DNA from: Xenorhabdus poinarii G6
GTDB taxonomy: Bacteria > Pseudomonadota > Gammaproteobacteria > Enterobacterales > Enterobacteriaceae
Reading direction: 5' to 3'
Assembly (NCBI RefSeq): GCF_000968175.1
Contig: NZ_FO704551.1
Span: 2,480,001 to 2,544,000, forward strand
Length of the DNA: 64,000 bases
This document shows, in pieces, positions 9,524-18,530 of the stretch. The position numbers were made by a program, and so were the translations under genes. Position 1 is the first letter of the stretch. Every line of letters starts with the position of its first letter. The notes under the pieces were generated by a model. It did not search any database. It was not told where the DNA came from and saw nothing but the letters and a program-made list of their open reading frames with translations.

Positions 9524-9767
9524 GGTACTTTTTGTCAGTTTTAAAGGCTTTTTGCTCAGGCGTCTGGGACTTTATATACCGCAGAATTGCCCAAAGAGAG
9601 CGCAATTATGCAAAGATGGCTGAGTTTATCAAGTTCAGTGCCCATAAGCACAACTTTAATGCAAACTTGCGTAACGCTTCGAAACAAAGTTCGGGTTTAC
9701 ACTGAGGTTACACTATGTTGCAATCCCGTTCACGAAACAATCACCCGATATAAAGACAATTATTCTA

Positions 9768-10808
9768 ATGATGGATGCTGAGCAATTTTCACAGGTGGTA
9801 CTTGAGTGGTATCATCATTATGGTCGCAAGACTCTGCCATGGCAGTTAGAAAAAACGCCCTATCACGTCTGGCTTTCAGAAGTGATGTTACAACAAACGC
9901 AAGTTGCGACCGTGATCCCCTATTTCCAAAAATTTATTTCACGTTTTCCTGATGTTGCTTCTTTGGCGGCGGCGCCATTAGATGAAGTTCTCCATTTATG
10001 GACAGGCTTAGGGTATTACGCACGCGCCCGGAATTTGCATAAAGCAGCACAACAGATTGCAACGTTATCAAATGGTCAATTTCCGACCACATTTGATGAT
10101 GTTGTTGCCCTGCCGGGTGTCGGGCGTTCAACTGCCGGCGCCATTCTCTCCTTGTCTCAAGGCAAACACTTTCCCATCCTTGATGGTAACGTGAAGCGTG
10201 TTTTGGCTCGCTGTTATGCCGTTGATGGCTGGCCGGGAAAAAAAGAGGTTGAGAACCAGTTATGGGATATCAGCACACGCGTCACGCCCGAACACGGTGT
10301 CGAATATTTTAATCAGGCGATGATGGATCTCGGTGCCATCGTGTGTACCCGCAGCAAACCCAAATGTGAGATTTGCCCACTTAATACAGGCTGTATCGCT
10401 TACGCCAATCATAATTGGGCAAATTATCCGGGGAAAAAACCGAAACAAAGCATCCCGGAAAAAACAGCCTACTTTTTATTAATGCAACGGGGAGATCGGG
10501 TTTGGCTAGAGCAGCGGCCTCTTTCTGGCATTTGGGGAGGATTGTTTGCCTTCCCGCAGTTTGCAGATCAGGCATCACTGGAGCAATGGCTGGAAAATTC
10601 CGGCATCTCTCACGGTAAATTTGAGCAACTGACGGCATTTCGTCATACATTCAGCCATTTTCATTTAGATATCATCCCCATTAAAATCGATATTTTATCT
10701 TTTGATTCCTGCATGGATGAAAACAAGGGACTTTGGTATAACTTACGCCAACCAGCAACAATTGGATTGGCAACGCCCGTTGAATACCTTTTGCAACAAT
10801 TGGGTTAA
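9768..10808 (+). CDS. mutY: Adenine DNA glycosylase MutY
   Basis: This enzyme removes adenine mispaired with 8-oxoguanine. Visible features are [12 protein letters not shown] with the catalytic Glu, the helix-hairpin-helix [13 protein letters not shown], the catalytic Asp in LDGNVKRV, the 4Fe-4S loop with Cys spacing C-x6-C-x2-C-x5-C ([17 protein letters not shown]), and the C-terminal NUDIX-like domain. Two ATGs stand in tandem at 9768 and 9771. It leads the mutY-yggX pair. Confidence 0.97.
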   Translation: MMDAEQFSQVVLEWYHHYGRKTLPWQLEKTPYHVWLSEVMLQQTQVATVIPYFQKFISRFPDVASLAAAPLDEVLHLWTGLGYYARARNLHKAAQQIATLSNGQFPTTFDDVVALPGVGRSTAGAILSLSQGKHFPILDGNVKRVLARCYAVDGWPGKKEVENQLWDISTRVTPEHGVEYFNQAMMDLGAIVCTRSKPKCEICPLNTGCIAYANHNWANYPGKKPKQSIPEKTAYFLLMQRGDRVWLEQRPLSGIWGGLFAFPQFADQASLEQWLENSGISHGKFEQLTAFRHTFSHFHLDIIPIKIDILSFDSCMDENKGLWYNLRQPATIGLATPVEYLLQQLG

Positions 10809-10834
10809 TTTGCCCACTATTTTGAGGATTAATT

Positions 10835-11107
10835 ATGAGCAGAACTATTTTTTGTACTTTTTTGCAACGAGAAGCCGAAGGCCAAGATTTTCAGCTCTAT
10901 CCAGGAGAATTGGGCAAACGTATTTTCAATGAAATTTCTAAAGAGGCATGGCAACAATGGATGAGTAAACAAACCATGCTGATCAATGAAAAAAAATTAA
11001 ATACCATGGATCCAGAAAATCGCAAGCTGCTTGAACAAGAGATGGTCAAATTCCTGTTTGAAGGACATGACATCCAAATTGACGGCTATACACCACCGGA
11101 ACAATAA
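10835..11107 (+). CDS. yggX: YggX, probable Fe(2+)-trafficking protein
   Basis: A 90-residue protein beginning [19 protein letters not shown] with the conserved Cys7 and the stretch [19 protein letters not shown]. It protects iron-sulfur clusters against oxidative damage and is co-transcribed with mutY in enterobacteria. The ATG lies 27 bases after the mutY stop, with GAGG upstream. Confidence 0.96.
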   Translation: MSRTIFCTFLQREAEGQDFQLYPGELGKRIFNEISKEAWQQWMSKQTMLINEKKLNTMDPENRKLLEQEMVKFLFEGHDIQIDGYTPPEQ

Positions 11108-11128
11108 TATTACGATCGCGATTAACCT

Positions 11129-11157
11129 AATAAGAGCCATTTTAGGTGGCTCTTATT
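11129..11157 (+). terminator. Terminator after mutY-yggX
   Basis: An 11-bp perfect stem (AATAAGAGCCA / TGGCTCTTATT) with a 7-base T-rich loop lies 22 bases past yggX and separates it from mltC. Confidence 0.75.
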
Positions 11158-11214
11158 ATTGACCCTGATAAAACGTCAATATCCAACAGCATTAATATCC
11201 AACGGCATTATAAA

Positions 11215-12288
11215 ATGAAAAGACTGCTGGCTCTGATCCTCCTCGCTCCACTTTTAATTTCCTGTTCTAGCAAAAAAGACGTTGAATACAACGAAGAATA
11301 CATAAAAGACACCAACGGTTTCGATATTTTAGTAGGGCAATTTGCTCACGATATTGAGAATATTTGGGGCTTACAGGAGATTTTAATTGCTGGCTCAAAA
11401 GATTACGTAAAATATACCGATCAATATAAAACCCGTAGCCATATCAATTTCGAGAAAGGCAGCATCACCATTGAAACCCTCTCTCCCACTGAACCGACTG
11501 AACATTTACGCAAAGCGATTGTGACTACTTTACTGATGGGCGATGATCCAGGCACGATCGATCTTTATTCCGACGCCAACTATATCCCGCTTAGCAAAGA
11601 ACCCTTCCTATATGGTCAGGTTTTGGATAATAGTGGTGAACCTATTCGTTGGGAATGGCGTGCAAACCATTTTGCTAACTATCTGATTCAGAATAAATTA
11701 CAAAAACGCCGATCAGGGCTACACATCATTTGGTCTGTCACCATACAGTTGGTCCCTAACCACTTGGATAAACGCGCCCATAAATACCTCCCCCTTGTTC
11801 GCAACGCGTCCATCAAATACGGCGTTGACGAATCCCTGATCCTTGCCATCATGCAAACTGAATCCAGTTTTAACCCATATGCCGTCAGTCGCTCCGATGC
11901 CCTGGGGCTGATGCAGGTTATGCAGCATACCGCCGGGCGAGATGTTTTCAAGATGCAGGGAAAATCCGGCCAGCCTAGTCGCAGCTATCTCTTTGATCCT
12001 GATAACAACATTGATGCTGGCACCGCTTATCTATCGATGTTACAAAACATCTATTTAGGTGAAATTAAAAATGCCACCTCACGGCGCTATGCTGTCATTA
12101 CAGCCTACAATGGTGGAGCCGGTAGTGTATTGCGTGTATTTGCCAATGACAGAAAAAAAGCCGCTCAGATCATCAATTCAATGGCACCAGGTGACGTTTA
12201 CGCAACACTCATCAACAAGCACCCTTCTGCTGAATCACGTCGCTATTTGATAAAAGTAAACAGTGCTCAGAAAAACTATCGCAGATAG
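11215..12288 (+). CDS. mltC: Membrane-bound lytic murein transglycosylase C
   Basis: A lipoprotein signal ([17 protein letters not shown], acylated at Cys17) precedes the MltC N-domain and the SLT domain with the catalytic Glu in [20 protein letters not shown] and the later AYNGGAGS motif. It cleaves peptidoglycan to 1,6-anhydromuropeptides in the outer-membrane inner leaflet. 357 residues against 359 in E. coli, so the ATG at 11215 is right and the upstream in-frame ATG at 11146 is not used. Confidence 0.96.
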   Translation: MKRLLALILLAPLLISCSSKKDVEYNEEYIKDTNGFDILVGQFAHDIENIWGLQEILIAGSKDYVKYTDQYKTRSHINFEKGSITIETLSPTEPTEHLRKAIVTTLLMGDDPGTIDLYSDANYIPLSKEPFLYGQVLDNSGEPIRWEWRANHFANYLIQNKLQKRRSGLHIIWSVTIQLVPNHLDKRAHKYLPLVRNASIKYGVDESLILAIMQTESSFNPYAVSRSDALGLMQVMQHTAGRDVFKMQGKSGQPSRSYLFDPDNNIDAGTAYLSMLQNIYLGEIKNATSRRYAVITAYNGGAGSVLRVFANDRKKAAQIINSMAPGDVYATLINKHPSAESRRYLIKVNSAQKNYRR

Positions 12289-12324
12289 CTGATAATAAAT
12301 GAGTTTATAACGAAATAGTCATAC

Positions 12325-12355
12325 ATGGAGAGGTGATAACCTCTCCATTTTGTTT
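12325..12355 (+). terminator. Terminator after mltC
   Basis: A 9-bp stem ATGGAGAGG / CCTCTCCAT with a 6-base loop is followed by TTTGTTTG, 36 bases past the mltC stop. Confidence 0.88.
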
Positions 12356-12413
12356 GTATTTATAGCTTATTGTGTATTTTCAGAGCATATAAATAAAATT
12401 ATGCAGAAAATGT

Positions 12414-12442
12414 TTGACGGATTGGGCTGAATACGGTTTAAT
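12414..12442 (+). promoter_or_regulatory. Promoter of tRNA-Phe
   Basis: TTGACG (-35), a 17-base spacer and TTTAAT (-10) are followed by a GC-rich discriminator GCGCCCC just before the tRNA. That layout is typical of growth-rate- and ppGpp-controlled stable RNA promoters. Confidence 0.75.
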
Positions 12443-12453
12443 GCGCCCCGTTA

Positions 12454-12529
12454 GCCCGGATAGCTCAGTCGGTAGAGCAGGGGATTGAAAATCCCCGTGT
12501 CGGTGGTTCGATTCCGCCTCCGGGCACCA
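12454..12529 (+). tRNA. tRNA-Phe (anticodon GAA)
   Basis: This 76-base cloverleaf has acceptor GCCCGGA pairing with TCCGGGC, the D-loop AGCTCAGTCGGTAGAGC, an anticodon stem GGGGATTGAAAATCCCC with GAA, the T arm GGTTCGATTCC and an encoded CCA end. Its T stem (CGGTGG.. / ..CCGCC) differs from E. coli tRNA-Phe but stays paired. The 3' half is the usual integration target of SPI-7 and ICEPm1 type ICEs. Confidence 0.98.
12505..12529 (+). other. Presumed attachment site end (att) in the tRNA-Phe 3' part
   Basis: Foreign DNA starts immediately after the tRNA, and the tyrosine recombinase gene is 360 bases away. The 3' end of tRNA-Phe (GGTTCGATTCCGCC to CCA) is the expected crossover region. No second copy of this sequence is visible up to 64000, so the distal att lies outside. 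Inferred from the family, not proven. Confidence 0.5.
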
Positions 12530-12670
12530 ATTTTAAAACTCGTTTGTTGAAGTGATATCAATAACTTAACAGATGAGTCAGAAATAAGTGCTGTTAAGCA
12601 AATGTTAATGAATATAATCTATTACTTTGCGTAAGTTAATAAACTAAGAACAGCCACTCTATACGAAGTC

Positions 12671-12699
12671 AGGTGAACACAGTTTGTGCTCACCTTTTT
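12671..12699 (+). terminator. Terminator at the ICE edge
   Basis: The stem AGGTGA-CACA / TGTG-TCACCT has single mismatched bases and is followed by TTTTT, 142 bases after the tRNA. It would stop tRNA read-through into the ICE. Confidence 0.75.
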
Positions 12700-12836
12700 A
12701 CGTTTAAAGTAATGATTTCAGTAATTGATTCTGATGTCAAGTCAGGTGATGGTCAGAATTGCTCTTTGAGCACACTTCCCGGTTTCTTCGTTTTGTGTCT
12801 CCACCTCCAAACCATCCCATAATCCAGTGACACAGT

Positions 12837-12872
12837 CAGGGCAATCCCGCTGATATCCTGCCCTGTTTTTTT
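12837..12872 (+). terminator. Second rightward terminator before the integrase
   Basis: CAGGGCA / TGCCCTG with a 15-base loop and seven Ts. It points against the leftward integrase gene that ends at 12889, so it appears to insulate that gene from antisense read-through from the chromosome side. Confidence 0.7.
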
Positions 12873-12888
12873 ACATCACGTTAACGAG

Positions 12889-13896
12889 TTACACAGCAAG
12901 ATCCAGATAAAACGCTAGTTCATTCGCCAGGGTTTTACCCGCGATTTCCATATCGATATCAATATATTCCATCGTGGTCGCCAGACTACGGTGTCCCAGC
13001 AAACACCTGACCAGCTGCAAATTACGATCAGGCGCTTTCATCAGTTCTGTCGCCAACGTATGACGAAAACGGTGGGGAGAAACAGCAAAACCACTCTCTT
13101 TAGACAGGCGATTAAAGAAAGAACGAAGATGCTGCTTTTCTCTGTCATGATGATACTGATAACTGACATGGCGTCCGTGATAACGAAAACGCAGACGGGT
13201 TAAATCAAACAGTGGATCATTCTCTTTCGCGCCACAGGCTTTTGCCTGTTCAACCAACTGCTCCAGCCGGGGTTTCAGCTGCGGGATCATCGGCACCCGC
13301 CACTCACTGTGGTTTTTACTGCCTTCCACACGCAACTCAATGTAACTGTTGTCCAGATTAATATCTCGTAACCGCAGGTGCAGCAGCTGGTTCAGGCGCA
13401 TGCCCGTCAGCCGGAAGGTATCCAGTACGGTCAGCCAGTACCCCGTCGGGTATAGGGCACATCGTCCTCCCCGCGGGGCGGTCTGTAAACGTTCTTCCTC
13501 TTCATACTGCTGCATCCGCAGGTAAATCCCGGTTATCTGAGCCTTACTCAGGGTTTTCTTTTGTTTCTTCTCTTTTTTGACTGCCGCGTCATTAAACGGA
13601 TTTTTGGGGTGTGACAACAGTTTTCTTTCCATCCCGAAATTAAAAATGGCCCGCAGGTGCGCCACCTTATTGTTCCACGTATAGCCGGACTGATTTTTTT
13701 CCATCAGCAGATGACGCCGCCAGCGCAGGACATCCCGGTGAGTCACACTCTCCGGCAACCCCGTTTCCCCCAGATACCGGATAAAGACCCGCACCACCTT
13801 GCGATAACTCCATTCGGTTGCCGGCCGTAACATCCGTGAGAAGAAATACTCGTCCAGCAACGCATCCCAGCCCATTGTTTCCTCATTATTTAACAT
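12889..13896 (-). CDS. Tyrosine recombinase next to the tRNA
   Basis: A 335-residue site-specific recombinase. An N-terminal SAM-like DNA-binding domain (about residues 8-105) precedes the catalytic domain with Arg in TGMRLNQLLHL, HRFRHTLATEL (His-x-x-Arg), LGHRSLATT with the second His, and Tyr in MEYIDID. It lacks the DUF4102 arm-binding domain of the P4-type integrases that usually serve SPI-7-class ICEs. In this ICE class a XerC/D-like recombinase often accompanies the TraI gene, which is the neighbour here, so it may not be the main ICE integrase. Confidence 0.9.
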   Translation of the reverse strand: MLNNEETMGWDALLDEYFFSRMLRPATEWSYRKVVRVFIRYLGETGLPESVTHRDVLRWRRHLLMEKNQSGYTWNNKVAHLRAIFNFGMERKLLSHPKNPFNDAAVKKEKKQKKTLSKAQITGIYLRMQQYEEEERLQTAPRGGRCALYPTGYWLTVLDTFRLTGMRLNQLLHLRLRDINLDNSYIELRVEGSKNHSEWRVPMIPQLKPRLEQLVEQAKACGAKENDPLFDLTRLRFRYHGRHVSYQYHHDREKQHLRSFFNRLSKESGFAVSPHRFRHTLATELMKAPDRNLQLVRCLLGHRSLATTMEYIDIDMEIAGKTLANELAFYLDLAV

Positions 13897-14105
13897 ATTA
13901 TTGTTTCCTTGGTGTGTAATATTGTGTTCCGGTACAGAAACGTCCCATTAATAAACTGCAAATTAATTAACACGTTAAATTATTTTATTTTTCATATAGT
14001 GACCTTTTATACATTGCGGAAACAAGGCATTCCGGCACTGATGCGGTGCATTTGGATAATTTCAAATCGTTATCGTTACCATTTGTATTATTTTTCATCA
14101 GAATT

Positions 14106-14999
14106 TCATTCCTCCGCCTGAAACAATGACAGTAATGTCCGGGTATCCTCGGCGGTGTCAGGCGCAGGGGCTGTTCCCGGTGTGACTGGCGGAATAACCG
14201 GATCGGGTTCTGATGATGACAGCCTGGTATCGGTAGCCGGTTTAGCAGATTCAACGGGATTCAGCAGCGGTGACTGCACCTGCTCAGCGGCAGACTGAAG
14301 CAGTGAGTCCGTCAACGGGACAGAAGACGGATGTCCGCCAAGATGCAACATCAGGCACTGCCACGCACCGGGCACTAAAGACAGCCAGGTCACCGCTTCC
14401 TCCGGTAACAAACGGGCAGCCAGCAGCGTCTTATAAAGGACAGGCAGCTCAGGCCGCGGTGCCTGAAACCGGAAGCGGAAACGACGTTCAGGTATCCACA
14501 ATCCCGGCGGCCAGTGATGCCCGTCTTCCAGTTCCCCTTCCAGTTGCCGCAGCAGAGGCAGGTGGTAAAACAGCGCCGCCCAGAACACCACCGCCTGCCA
14601 CAGCAGACTTTGTGCGGCCTGTGTTTCCGGCGCCACCCCCGGTGGCAACATATGCCCTTTTGCCAGCCGCACGGCACAGGCAGTAAATTGCAGGGTCAGA
14701 TCGATAAATCCACCGCGATAAGACCAGATGCCCTCTTGTGTCGCGGGAACATGCTGCACACGGGCGCATAATTGCCGGAGCGGTTCCAGATAAAATTGCT
14801 GATACAACCCGGCGGGCAGCGCACTGTTTTCCCACAGTTGCCGGAGATACTGACCACGTCCTGTGGTTGCCAGCAGCACTTCCGCTGACTGTGGCCGGAA
14901 ATAGCCCCGGCTGTCGTGAAGGGCTTGTGGTTGTTGTCCGGATAATGTTGGCTGTGTCACAGACTGACGGGTAAAACGGGATTTAAAACGCTGAAACAT
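14106..14999 (-). CDS. Stand-alone, degenerate TraI_2-like (relaxase N-domain) protein
   Basis: Residues 30-165 align by eye with the TraI_2 domain that opens PFGI-1-class relaxases: SAEVLLATTGRGQYLRQLW, FYLEPLRQLCARVQHVPATQ and LAKGHMLPPGVAPETQAAQS. The metal-binding HD-type residues are lost: the His of the HxGGLLxH segment is replaced (SYRGGFIDL) and HDLGK reads YHLPL. The rest of a roughly 600-residue relaxase is absent; the C-terminus from about 240 is a Pro/Thr/Glu-rich tail. It may be a decayed relaxase fragment kept as a scaffold or regulator. Enzymatic activity is not expected. Confidence 0.6.
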   Translation of the reverse strand: MFQRFKSRFTRQSVTQPTLSGQQPQALHDSRGYFRPQSAEVLLATTGRGQYLRQLWENSALPAGLYQQFYLEPLRQLCARVQHVPATQEGIWSYRGGFIDLTLQFTACAVRLAKGHMLPPGVAPETQAAQSLLWQAVVFWAALFYHLPLLRQLEGELEDGHHWPPGLWIPERRFRFRFQAPRPELPVLYKTLLAARLLPEEAVTWLSLVPGAWQCLMLHLGGHPSSVPLTDSLLQSAAEQVQSPLLNPVESAKPATDTRLSSSEPDPVIPPVTPGTAPAPDTAEDTRTLLSLFQAEE

Positions 15000-15226
15000 G
15001 GTTTTCCTCTTTCGGTTCAGATTTGGCTCAGTGTCGGTGAATCCCGGCCGGAAACAAGGAACAACTCTTTTTTCGGAAATGAAAATTAAACTGACCCAGT
15101 TCAGCCCCTGACTGACAAAATCAGCTTAATTTTCACCATAACCATTTGTATTAACTCAACTTAAAAAATAAAAAAAAGCGCCCCGAAAGGCGCAATAGTC
15201 ATAATATTTTCGTTGAAAAAATGCGT

Positions 15227-15913
15227 TCAGGCGGCGATAAGCTCCGCTTCCCGCAAACGCTGAGACCAGTTGCCCAGATAATGCGCGGGCGTATAACGGG
15301 TTCGCTTGTCACCACCATCATGCAGGGCATTGCCGATGGTGACGGCGGCCGGAATACCGGTCAGGGATAATTGAATATACGCCATCACGGCCGCCAGCGG
15401 GTCAATATCAATCGCATAAACCCACAGACTGCACAACGGATCGTGCCCCAGCTCCCGCAGCACTTCAGCGGCGGCCAAAGTTATACAGCCCGCACCACAG
15501 CACGGCTCGCACAAGGTGACAAACGGTTGTGTCTGCAACAGCCCGGCGACATCCTGCAACTGCATCTGTGCCATCATTCTGGCCACACTCCAGGGGGTAA
15601 AGAACTGCTGAAGATCCTTATCACCCAGTTCCAGCTGCATAAACACATTACCCAGAAAATCACCGGGTTCCTGCGCCAGTCCGAGCACCACATGCGAAAA
15701 CAATTGTACGATCCGGTCAACATCGACCCGTTCGTACTTGTTAATGGTTTTCAGATAATACTGCTCCAGCTCCTCACTGAAACAGTGTTTATTGTGGATC
15801 GCTGCCATAGCACAATTGCAAAAATCCCGGAAGACCTGATAACGGGGATGATAACGGGCCGTTTGCTTAAACAACGAAATAAATTCTTTCTGATGATCGG
15901 TTCGGGATGCCAT
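15227..15913 (-). CDS. N6-DNA-methylase-like protein
   Basis: A 228-residue protein with QFFTPWSVARMMAQM (the methylase TP region) and CEPCCGAGCITLAAAE as SAM motif I. Catalytic motif IV (D/N-PP-Y/F) is not visible; at the expected place the chain reads GNALHDGGDKRTRYTP. Short methylase-like proteins of this sort are common on conjugative plasmids and ICEs. A role in masking the element's DNA or in regulation is possible; active methylation is doubtful. It has its own palindromic leader at 15947-15987. Confidence 0.65.
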   Translation of the reverse strand: MASRTDHQKEFISLFKQTARYHPRYQVFRDFCNCAMAAIHNKHCFSEELEQYYLKTINKYERVDVDRIVQLFSHVVLGLAQEPGDFLGNVFMQLELGDKDLQQFFTPWSVARMMAQMQLQDVAGLLQTQPFVTLCEPCCGAGCITLAAAEVLRELGHDPLCSLWVYAIDIDPLAAVMAYIQLSLTGIPAAVTIGNALHDGGDKRTRYTPAHYLGNWSQRLREAELIAA

Positions 15914-15946
15914 TGCGTGTTTTCCTTGCTGAACAAAAAGCGAAAA

Positions 15947-15987
15947 AAGGAAAACACGTCCCGAAAAGGGAATAGTTCCCCTTTCGG
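15947..15987 (-). repeat. Palindromic leader element, copy 1
   Basis: On the minus strand this reads CCGAAAGGGGAACT, ATTCCCTTTTCGGG, then TGTTTTCC just upstream of the methylase-like gene. It shares the order arm, GGGGAAC, CCC arm, GTGTT(C/T)TCC with copies at 16987, 17932, 18531, 18680 and 19256. Confidence 0.6.
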
Positions 15988-16026
15988 TTGAGGTAAAAAT
16001 AAATGGATACTGCGTTAAACGAAGGG

Positions 16027-16950
16027 CTATTGCCCGACCGCGATAGCCGGCAGAGCCAGTGCCGTTTCCGCCTGCTCACCGGTGACCAGATAGAGTGTCG
16101 GCCGGTTTTCCCGTCCTGACTGCCCATGGCCGCTGTCCACGTGCTCTCCCTGGTCATAGCAATCGTAGCCTTTGAGGCTTCCTGATGCTTCGCTGTACCA
16201 GTGGCGGATTTCACAGTCAAACATCGCGGACAGTTTCCCCATCAACTCGGCCGAAGGCGGTGCCCAGGGAGAATCAAAACGCACGGTTAAATTGCTGACA
16301 TTGCGGCGTGCCCAGTGAACGCGATGACCAAACGGCCATTCAAAGCCGTATTGTTGAGTATAGAACTGTGCCGGGGTGGCAATCCCTTTCAGCAATCCGC
16401 TGTTGCCGTTAATCTCGGTGGCCAGCCGGGTCGGTAGGATCATCAGCATATCGCAGGGCTGGGTCGATCCCGGAGACGCGCTCAATCTGTCCCAGCAATC
16501 GCCGAGATTGATCGCCTCTGACCAGCCGGCCATCCCGAACCAGTCGGCATATTGCCGGGTCAGGATGCGGGCAATGATAACCCGCGCTGGCTCAGGCACA
16601 CTGTCCCAGCGCATCAGGCTGATGGCGGACTGGCGGTACAGGCTGTCGATCAGTTTGATATTGTTACTGCTGAGCGGCACATTGTCCTGCAACAGCTTCA
16701 GCCACTGTTCAAAAGCCAGATTATGCGCCGTCGGTGCCGCCGTTCCGCGGATTAACTCCGGGTAGGGCGTATAGGTTTGCGGTTTTGTCGGCTTAAATAT
16801 CCCCGCACACTCCGCCAGAAACAGACGCAGGCTTTGTAACACTGCCTGACGGTAACCGGGGAGTTCCTCACCACAGACCCACTGCTGCATCACATCAATG
16901 CACACGGATTTGCCGGTGATTTCCAGTTGGTTTGTACACCATTCTGCCAT
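16027..16950 (-). CDS. YubB/DUF1281-like conserved plasmid/ICE protein
   Basis: The N-terminus MAEWCTNQLEITG with LRLFLAECAGIFKP matches the ferredoxin-like DUF1281 (YubB) proteins carried on plasmids and ICEs. C-terminal residues 225-290 hold WARRNVSNLTVRFDSPWAPP and IRHWYSEASGSLKGY, the second half of the family. Function is unknown. The start at 16950 has AGGA 9 bases upstream; the frame to 16974 is an extension. Confidence 0.7.
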   Translation of the reverse strand: MAEWCTNQLEITGKSVCIDVMQQWVCGEELPGYRQAVLQSLRLFLAECAGIFKPTKPQTYTPYPELIRGTAAPTAHNLAFEQWLKLLQDNVPLSSNNIKLIDSLYRQSAISLMRWDSVPEPARVIIARILTRQYADWFGMAGWSEAINLGDCWDRLSASPGSTQPCDMLMILPTRLATEINGNSGLLKGIATPAQFYTQQYGFEWPFGHRVHWARRNVSNLTVRFDSPWAPPSAELMGKLSAMFDCEIRHWYSEASGSLKGYDCYDQGEHVDSGHGQSGRENRPTLYLVTGEQAETALALPAIAVGQ

Positions 16951-16986
16951 GGTAATGTTCCTCATGTTTAACACTGTTCAGATAAA

Positions 16987-17029
16987 ACCGAGGAGCCGCG
17001 CCATCAGGGGCACGGTTCCCCCGATGGGT
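16987..17029 (-). repeat. Palindromic leader element, copy 2
   Basis: On the minus strand: CCATCGGGGGAACCGTGCCC followed by CTGATGG and GGCTCCTCGG, upstream of the YubB-like gene. Arms CCATC and GATGG pair. Same layout as copy 1 with changed arm bases. Confidence 0.55.
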
Positions 17030-17046
17030 AATGAAAAAAGCGAGCG

Positions 17047-17340
17047 TTAACCGATATCCCGCAACAGCTCCTCAAGACTGCCGTGATGGAAAAACACGTG
17101 CCATTCATCCTGAATGCGCAGATAAGGGGGACGGCACGGCACCCTATTGCTGTCCAGACGGGTTAAATCATATTTGTCGACCAGTCCGTTAATCGCCTCA
17201 AAAGGACGGATACCGTTTATCCGCAGAGACTCGGCGGTATCGGTTTCACACAAGACGGTATCATTCAGGCTGAGACCAAAATGGCGTTTCAGTAAACAGG
17301 CGGCAATCACCTGCCAGACCGTTAATTGCAAGGCTTCCAT
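17047..17340 (-). CDS. CbtA/YkfI-family toxin-like protein
   Basis: Residues 8-62 carry the CbtA signatures VWQVIAACLLKRHFGLSLND and FEAINGLVDKYDLTRLD. CbtA toxins of type IV toxin-antitoxin systems bind FtsZ and MreB and block cell shape and division. This protein is about 97 residues against 124 in E. coli, with an altered C-terminal end. No CbeA (YeeU) antitoxin is adjacent; the preceding co-directional gene (17354-17893) is unrelated in sequence. The ATG at 17340 follows AAGGAAGG. Confidence 0.65.
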   Translation of the reverse strand: MEALQLTVWQVIAACLLKRHFGLSLNDTVLCETDTAESLRINGIRPFEAINGLVDKYDLTRLDSNRVPCRPPYLRIQDEWHVFFHHGSLEELLRDIG

Positions 17341-17353
17341 GAGCACACCTTCC

Positions 17354-17893
17354 TTAAAAAAATGATGCTTTCACGGAAACGCCCTGCCGGAGAATATCGT
17401 TCACCTCACCGCATTGCCGGTAACGGGATGACACCAGATGCAGCGACAATAAATGCGCTTTCTGCCACAACATGCGGGCGTCCGGATAGTTCTCCCACCC
17501 CTGTTCGGCAACCGCAGCATGGCATAACCGCTGCCGCTGCCTTTCCAGTGACAGGCGTTCCGACGCCAGTGTGACCGGCTGTGCCCAGACAATACCGGCA
17601 TCAAACCGCCCGCCGAGCACTTTCCGGCCATGACGGTCATAAAGCATGACGGTTTGGGGAATAAAACCGGATAACCCGCCATCCGGTACCGGCCAGTTAC
17701 CCGCCAGAGATAACGTTTCCAATTTTTGCACCGCTTCCGTGATTGTGGGTGCCGCGCAAACGGTCAGTGTCCTTTCCCGTTGATACGTCCCCGGTTCCGG
17801 ACCCTCCATCAGGCCCGTGACCTGAACCGTAAAAACAGGGTGATGTGATGCCACGCCGGTATCATCCGGTACCGGTAAAAATATCGGGTTCAT
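17354..17893 (-). CDS. Conserved ICE protein of unknown function
   Basis: A 179-residue soluble protein without a recognised domain. It has a beta-rich N-terminal half (FTVQVTGLMEG, TLTVCAAPTITEAVQKLETL) and a helical end with LERQRQRLCHAAVAEQGW. It starts after AAGGAAATCACC and ends 13 bases before the CbtA-like toxin start, so the two are probably co-transcribed. It could be a novel partner of that toxin, but there is no direct evidence. Confidence 0.6.
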   Translation of the reverse strand: MNPIFLPVPDDTGVASHHPVFTVQVTGLMEGPEPGTYQRERTLTVCAAPTITEAVQKLETLSLAGNWPVPDGGLSGFIPQTVMLYDRHGRKVLGGRFDAGIVWAQPVTLASERLSLERQRQRLCHAAVAEQGWENYPDARMLWQKAHLLSLHLVSSRYRQCGEVNDILRQGVSVKASFF

Positions 17894-17931
17894 GGTGATT
17901 TCCTTGAGTGATTAAGTGAATATCAGATAAA

Positions 17932-17980
17932 GAAAACACCCATCCGATGCCGGGCAGGTGTTTTCGCTTCCCCGGTCAGG
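17932..17980 (-). repeat. Palindromic leader element, copy 3
   Basis: On the minus strand: GCCTGACCGGGGAAGC, GAAAACACCTGCCCGGC, then GGGTGTTTTC upstream of the gene starting at 17893. Shares CCTGACCGGGGAA and GAAAACA with copy 5 (18680-18729). Confidence 0.6.
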
Positions 17981-18074
17981 CGCTTAAGAAAAACAGAAAA
18001 ACGACAGCATTAATGGACTGAGTAATCAGTGATAATCGGTATGTGCTGTTCGTTATAATGAAGTAAAAAAACCG

Positions 18075-18509
18075 TCATGCCCCCTTTAATCCCAACGCCG
18101 CACGGATAGACTGAGTCTGTGGGTGTTGCAACGCGTATTCCCGCAGGTCACAAAACCGCGCTGCCTCCTCATCCCGTTTCATCAGCGCGGTCAGGTAACC
18201 CAATACGCTCAGGGTGACTATCAGCCCGAACGTATCTGCTGACACTTCACCTTCAAAGTGCGTAATATCGACTTTGACAGTATACGTATCAGCACGGGTG
18301 GGTACCGCATAGGCGATTTTGTCTGAGATTTTCCGGCACCACCATTGATCACGCCGGTAATCCTCACAGAGCGTGGCAGCGGCTTTAATCACTGAGTGTT
18401 CCAGCAGCATTAATTCCAGCGGACTGGTACGCGGAAAGAGGTCTGAGAAAGGGAACAATTCAGGCGCCGGTGTGGATGGCGCCGTTGTCATGGTTTCGTT
18501 TTGTTGCAT
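18075..18509 (-). CDS. ArdB/KlcA-family antirestriction protein (copy 1)
   Basis: The 144-residue product matches the ArdB/KlcA length and C-terminal signature: FEGEVSADTFGLIVTLSVLGYL, split at residue 20, and LREYALQHPQTQSI. ArdB-type proteins protect incoming DNA from type I restriction. The usual GGYW segment is replaced by WWCRKISDKIAYAVPTRA, so it is a divergent member. Start at 18509 with GGAG 8 bases upstream; an open extension to 18641 covers the leader. Confidence 0.65.
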   Translation of the reverse strand: MQQNETMTTAPSTPAPELFPFSDLFPRTSPLELMLLEHSVIKAAATLCEDYRRDQWWCRKISDKIAYAVPTRADTYTVKVDITHFEGEVSADTFGLIVTLSVLGYLTALMKRDEEAARFCDLREYALQHPQTQSIRAALGLKGA

Positions 18510-18530
18510 GATGGACTCCGGATAAAGCAA

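Noticed and set aside
14270..14974. Long plus-strand frames opposite the TraI_2-like gene
   Set aside because: They are antisense shadows in GC-rich coding DNA, without ribosome sites or recognisable families.
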